DNA of 64,000 nt, taken from contig OX393579.1 of NCBI GenBank assembly GCA_947652605.1, forward strand, positions 6,696,001-6,760,000. Direction: 5' to 3'. The notes under the pieces were generated by a model that was not told where the DNA came from, did not search any database, and worked only from the letters and a program-made list of their open reading frames with translations. The DNA is from Elmis aenea. Its lineage: Eukaryota > Arthropoda > Insecta > Coleoptera > Elmidae. Positions 60,101-64,000 of the stretch are shown in pieces. Numbering within the stretch: position 1 is the stretch's first letter; each line of letters starts with the position of its first letter. A program made the position numbers and the translations under genes.

Positions 60101-62864
60101 TTAAGTGATAATCGATAGAAATGACTTTACAATATATCGTATGCTACATAAAATTTTTGATGTAACTTTTAGTCTCCCTCTTTGTAATTTCTCTTCGAGT
60201 GTTATTAGGAAGTGTTTAAATAATTAGTCTAAGTTAGTTCTTTACTTTGGGTTGTGCAAATATTAACAACTATAACCAGTCTTGATGTAAAATGCATCTT
60301 CATTTTGTATCGCTTTGTATAATTGGGCTCATTGAATAAACTTTTGTGTGACATATTTGACTGTCCAAAGTATATTAATTGTCGTTTATACACTTCATCT
60401 GTGTTTTATTTTATTTTGCTTACCTCTTTCGTCTTGCTGTTTAGTTTGTCTTAAAGTAACTTTTTGATATTTTATTATGTTCGGAATTAAGTGTAAATGA
60501 AATAACTTTCAGCTACAGTTATAAGGTTTAAGCAATATTTAGAAAGACTCTTTAACAGATTCTTATTTTCTGAAACTAATTAGAACAGATTATAACCGTC
60601 AAGATTGAGATTAGTCTTGTTGGTAAATTGTTTTTCTTGGGAAGTTGAGAAAATAATAGACTTGCAGTTTACATCTCACTGGCAGACAGTTTCGGAGGAA
60701 AGAAAAAGTATTTACTTGCATAAAATATATGCTTCAGAAGACAGATAATTTCGTATGCTATTGAACAGGGAGAAGCTCCAATTATTATTAAAGTTGTTAA
60801 GAAAATTAAGAGTTTGTTTGTCACTCTCTTAATATTCAATTAAGTCTTTAATTTATTCTTCCAGGAATAAATTATTTGTTGTTATATCACATTTTGCAGC
60901 GCTCATATATTTAAACAAAAATGTTTTGTTGCTTGTTTAAAAACGACTAATAATTAAAGAAAAACAATTATTGCCGTAAAATAATATGCTTTAAGTATTT
61001 TCATCTTTCAAATTTTCTTTTATTTCCGTTAAAGTTCATCAACATTTTATTTAATCATGTTGCAGCTCAGTTGGTTTAAAAGTTTTAATTTTGTTCTTTT
61101 TAGCTAACCTTCCGTGTCTGAGTTCTTTTAAAAGTTAAAAGCTGTATACTCTGACATTTACATTTTACTCTACTGCACTCTAAACAATCTGAAAAATATC
61201 AATATAAATATCAAAGCGAAACTTTTTAAGAGCTTATGTTTATTGGTGGATTTTTTTTGTTTTGCTTCGGGATACAGAATACAATTTCATTTAAAACTGA
61301 AATAACATTGCTGGAGTAATTAAATCAAAGTCGTGAATTATAAAGTCGTATTGGGTGATTCTTAATGATTTAGCTTGATTTGCGGTGCAAATTAACTTTG
61401 AAATGTAATAAAATTAATATTGATTGCTTATTGGAAAGTGAATATTTTTGAATGATCTATCGAAGAAGAATATATGACGTAAAAAAAGGAAAATACTTCC
61501 AGGAAATTAAAATCCTATATCAAGCTACACTTTTTAAAACAGACTCCGATATTTTTCTGAATTTTTACGATCCCGAGTATAATATAACTGTTTCAAAAAT
61601 TTTCTAGTGCTGATGAGCTGACATTATGCCACTGTGATGTCTGTTAGGTAAATTAAGGATGAACCTACCTGTCATTAGTTATTAAACGAATTAAATATTC
61701 TTTGGACCTACTCAGAGCTCGTCAAAGCTGTTTTGAAATTGACAATTTAAATTCGAATTGTTTTTTGCATTGGTTAATTTAAAATTAAGATCAATAACAT
61801 TATTGGTAATAAAATCATATAAAATATAACAAAAAATTATTGTTCAAAAGATGTTAAACTGAATAAATAGTAATAATTATAGGTCTTGGTTAAAAATCAA
61901 TTAACTTTAAAAAGAGTTTATAAAATAAACAAATACTAAAAGTAAAGTATCGCCTCCCTGGACGTCTTTGCTTACCAAGCAGCACTTTTTAGGTACTATA
62001 CCACAACCTTTTTCGTACTAGAGCTATTATTTAAATGCCATTTGATTACGGAAAATAAGATCTTTAATACAAAATAAACGACTGAACATTTTCCATGACA
62101 AAATTGATGCTTTTACATCTATTGTTAGAAAGACACAAAATGATGTAAGTGCAGCCCTTAGTTTAAAGGAAATCGTTTTGTTTCAAAATTCCATAGTATT
62201 TGTTTTAAATCGATCAGTTTACTCGTTCCAACTAAAAATGCAGAACTTCTTAGCTACATAATTATAACTTTTATTACTCGTCTTTTTACGGTAACAGAAA
62301 AATGTATTAAATTGAAGTGACAATAAGCGGTAAATTTATTTTTAAATTAGAGCTTGTTTTTTATGCTTCCTGTAGATTAAGTTATAAGGAATTGTAAACA
62401 TTCCTACTGCCTTCGCCTGCACCTCGGCCCGGAAACGTAATTGATTTAGTTAAATTCGAAATTATTCAAAAAACGTTAAATGTTTAAAATGAATTTTGTA
62501 ATTAGATTTGAGGCGTTTTTAACATTCGCGAATGGAAAAAGACAGGAAACTGATAATAATTGAGTCTCAGCAAGTTGTGCAGTCTTTCAATATTTAATCA
62601 TCTGGAGAAGAACCTTAAATATTGTTGCCAGTTTTGAAGATTTGCATATTGTGTTTTAATGTGCAAATTTTTGGATATTTTTCAATTTTTATTAGGATAA
62701 ATATGTTTAAAATTATGGAAACTGGGCTGTGTTAAAGAGATTTATTTTAGTTTAATATACAGATTGTTTGATTGATTACGAAGAATGAGTTTAATTGAGC
62801 CGTATAATCCTTACAATTAGTATTATGGTTAACACTAAGGCCTTTTTTAAGTCCATTTATTGAT
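57138..62864. other. Long AT-rich non-coding stretch
   Basis: I find no exon with acceptable splice sites, no transposon ends and no repeat array in these 5.7 kb. It could be intronic or intergenic. Confidence 0.5.
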
Positions 62865-63660
62865 GTGGATCGGTCCTCTTTCCCTGATTTTTTAAAACTT
62901 GTTGGTGGTCCTGGCTGCCTCAGTTATTTTCTTCCATTCTTTCCTGTCTTTGCATTTCGATTTCGAGTCACTTATTCCCAATGCCTTTGTGTCTTCATCC
63001 AGGGCGTCTCTCCATCTCTTCCTTGGTCTTCCCTTGTTCCTGGGCCAAATAGTGATCCATTGTGTTATCCTCTCGATGATTTCGGTTGGCTTCCTTCTCA
63101 TGATGTGTCCTGCCCATCGTAATCGTTGGGCTTCAATGTGTTGAATGAAGTTTTCTCCTCCCAGTTCCTCCTTTATTTCTTTGTTCCTTCTCAGTCTTAC
63201 TTCTCCATCTCTTGTTACGTTAGGTCTAAGTATTGCTCTCATTACTTTTCTCTCCACTATTTTTTAGTCTTCCTCTTTTTTCTTATTTATTGTTATTGTT
63301 TCCATAGCATTGTTATGACGGCTCATCAGGGTTTTGTATATTTTTATTTTTGTTGTTTTACTCTTTAGTAAGGGTTTGTTTTTGCCGTATGCCTGATTCC
63401 CTTTCAGAATTCTCTCCTTCACTCTGTTCTTTTCAGCTTTTCCCATTGTTACGCCCAAGTAATTGAAAGTATTGCCTTCTTCGAAGGTATATTCTTTTGT
63501 TTCTAGATCGTTCTGTTTGTGCATATTTACTCTTCCTATGTTCATATATTTTGTTTTTTCTTTATCTACTTCCAGACCCAATTTTTTTTGCCTCTTTGTC
63601 TAGGTGATCTATCGCTCTTATTATGTCTTCTCTTCTATTCCTTATTATTGCTTTATGAGT
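62865..63660 (-). pseudogene. LINE ORF2 C-terminal part, one premature stop and one frameshift
   Basis: Read on the minus strand: AIIRNRREDIIRAIDHLDKE, a one-base slip in an A8 run near 63580, GLEVDKEKTKYMNIGR, YTFEEGNTFNYLGVTMGKAE, KIKIYKTLMSRHNNAMETIT, a single TAA at 63264-63266, then in the same frame RKVMRAILRPNVTRDGEVRL, QRLRWAGHIMRRKPTEIIER and GRPRKRWRDALDEDTKALGI, with a final tail of about 30 residues. This is the RT region after the catalytic box, the Y-L-G-V block and the RLRW-GH-RM / GRPRKRW tail. It is the youngest-looking LINE here; the RT palm lies beyond its 5' truncation. Confidence 0.88.
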
Positions 63661-64000
63661 TAAGCTTAAAATAAGCAGAAATTGAAGAATTGTTAAAAAT
63701 GTATACTCTACTATTTTTTCCTGCTTTTTATATATGTACATATAAATAAGGGAACTCTAGTTAGTAAAACTATAATTTAATCGGGGTATTGATTACTTTT
63801 GTTCATTACTCATGAAACAAACTTTTTTCTAGTGTAATTAATTTTTAAGGCGTCCAATTTGATGTTATCCCCGTCGTTTTTGTATAGTAAGCATTGATTA
63901 GAGATTAACATGCCTCACAAAAAAAATCAAGGGCTCTCTGTGTAGCGTAATCCTCTTATTGTTAAACTCTTTAACGTTAATACCGGCTCAATTTTGTAAT
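63661..64000. other. AT-rich non-coding DNA
   Basis: No feature can be supported. Confidence 0.4.

Noticed and set aside
62865..63368. Plus-strand frames rich in Phe, Ser and Pro
   Set aside because: Antisense shadows of the LINE ORF on the minus strand.
1..64000. CRISPR arrays, operons, rRNA, bacterial signals
   Set aside because: No regularly spaced repeats or bacterial gene organisation; spliced exons and insect-type transposons show a eukaryotic genome.

Overview
This window looks like a stretch of a large, AT-rich insect nuclear genome, possibly from a beetle. There are no operons or dense genes. It contains long non-coding (probably intronic or intergenic) DNA, a few short spliced coding exons with GT/AG borders, and many DNA-transposon and LINE remnants of kinds common in insects: psq-HTH elements, hAT MITEs with 8-bp target duplications, TACAGGG-ended mariner-like fold-backs, PIF/Harbinger, and CR1/Jockey/RTE-like reverse transcriptase tails. 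The taxonomic call is an inference from element types and base composition only.

Host genes: two exons at 10.59-10.92 kb, separated by a 58-bp intron, and one GC-rich exon at 33.52-33.79 kb behind a CpG-rich leader, all read on the plus strand. Both exon sets end in phase 2 with a split AG|N codon. They could be alternative 5' ends of one gene whose body lies to the right of the window, or belong to separate genes. I do not recognise the product.

Mobile elements from left to right: a 2.1-kb element with TA flanks and inverted GTTATTGGC ends, coding for a psq helix-turn-helix and a C-terminal PHD finger but no DDE catalytic core (4.8-7.0 kb); a LINE tail and a hAT MITE (7.1-7.8 kb); a fold-back with ACTTGGGAC repeats (8.8-9.5 kb); a hAT element with a piece of transposase (17.6-18.6 kb); a long fold-back broken by a hAT MITE (20.8-21.8 kb); doubly nested TACAGGG elements containing a mariner-type transposase remnant (24.06-25.47 kb); a cluster of three LINE remnants (26.5-27.5 kb); a short fold-back (31.4-31.7 kb); a fold-back whose arm was split by a poly(A) retroposon (36.7-37.5 kb); a hAT element with GATTTAAATC arrays and three foreign transposon ends inside (39.7-40.9 kb); a Jockey-like RT remnant (42.5-42.8 kb); further TACAGGG/TACCGGG elements (44.0, 46.2, 54.6 kb); a PIF/Harbinger element whose transposase exon is cut by a 927-bp fold-back (47.6-49.4 kb); and LINE RT remnants at 22.9, 50.2 and 62.9 kb.

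The rest, including almost all of 1-4.8, 15.3-17.6, 27.5-30.2, 50.9-54.5 and 55.3-62.8 kb, is AT-rich DNA in which I can support nothing. I see no CRISPR array, no rRNA and no convincing tRNA.
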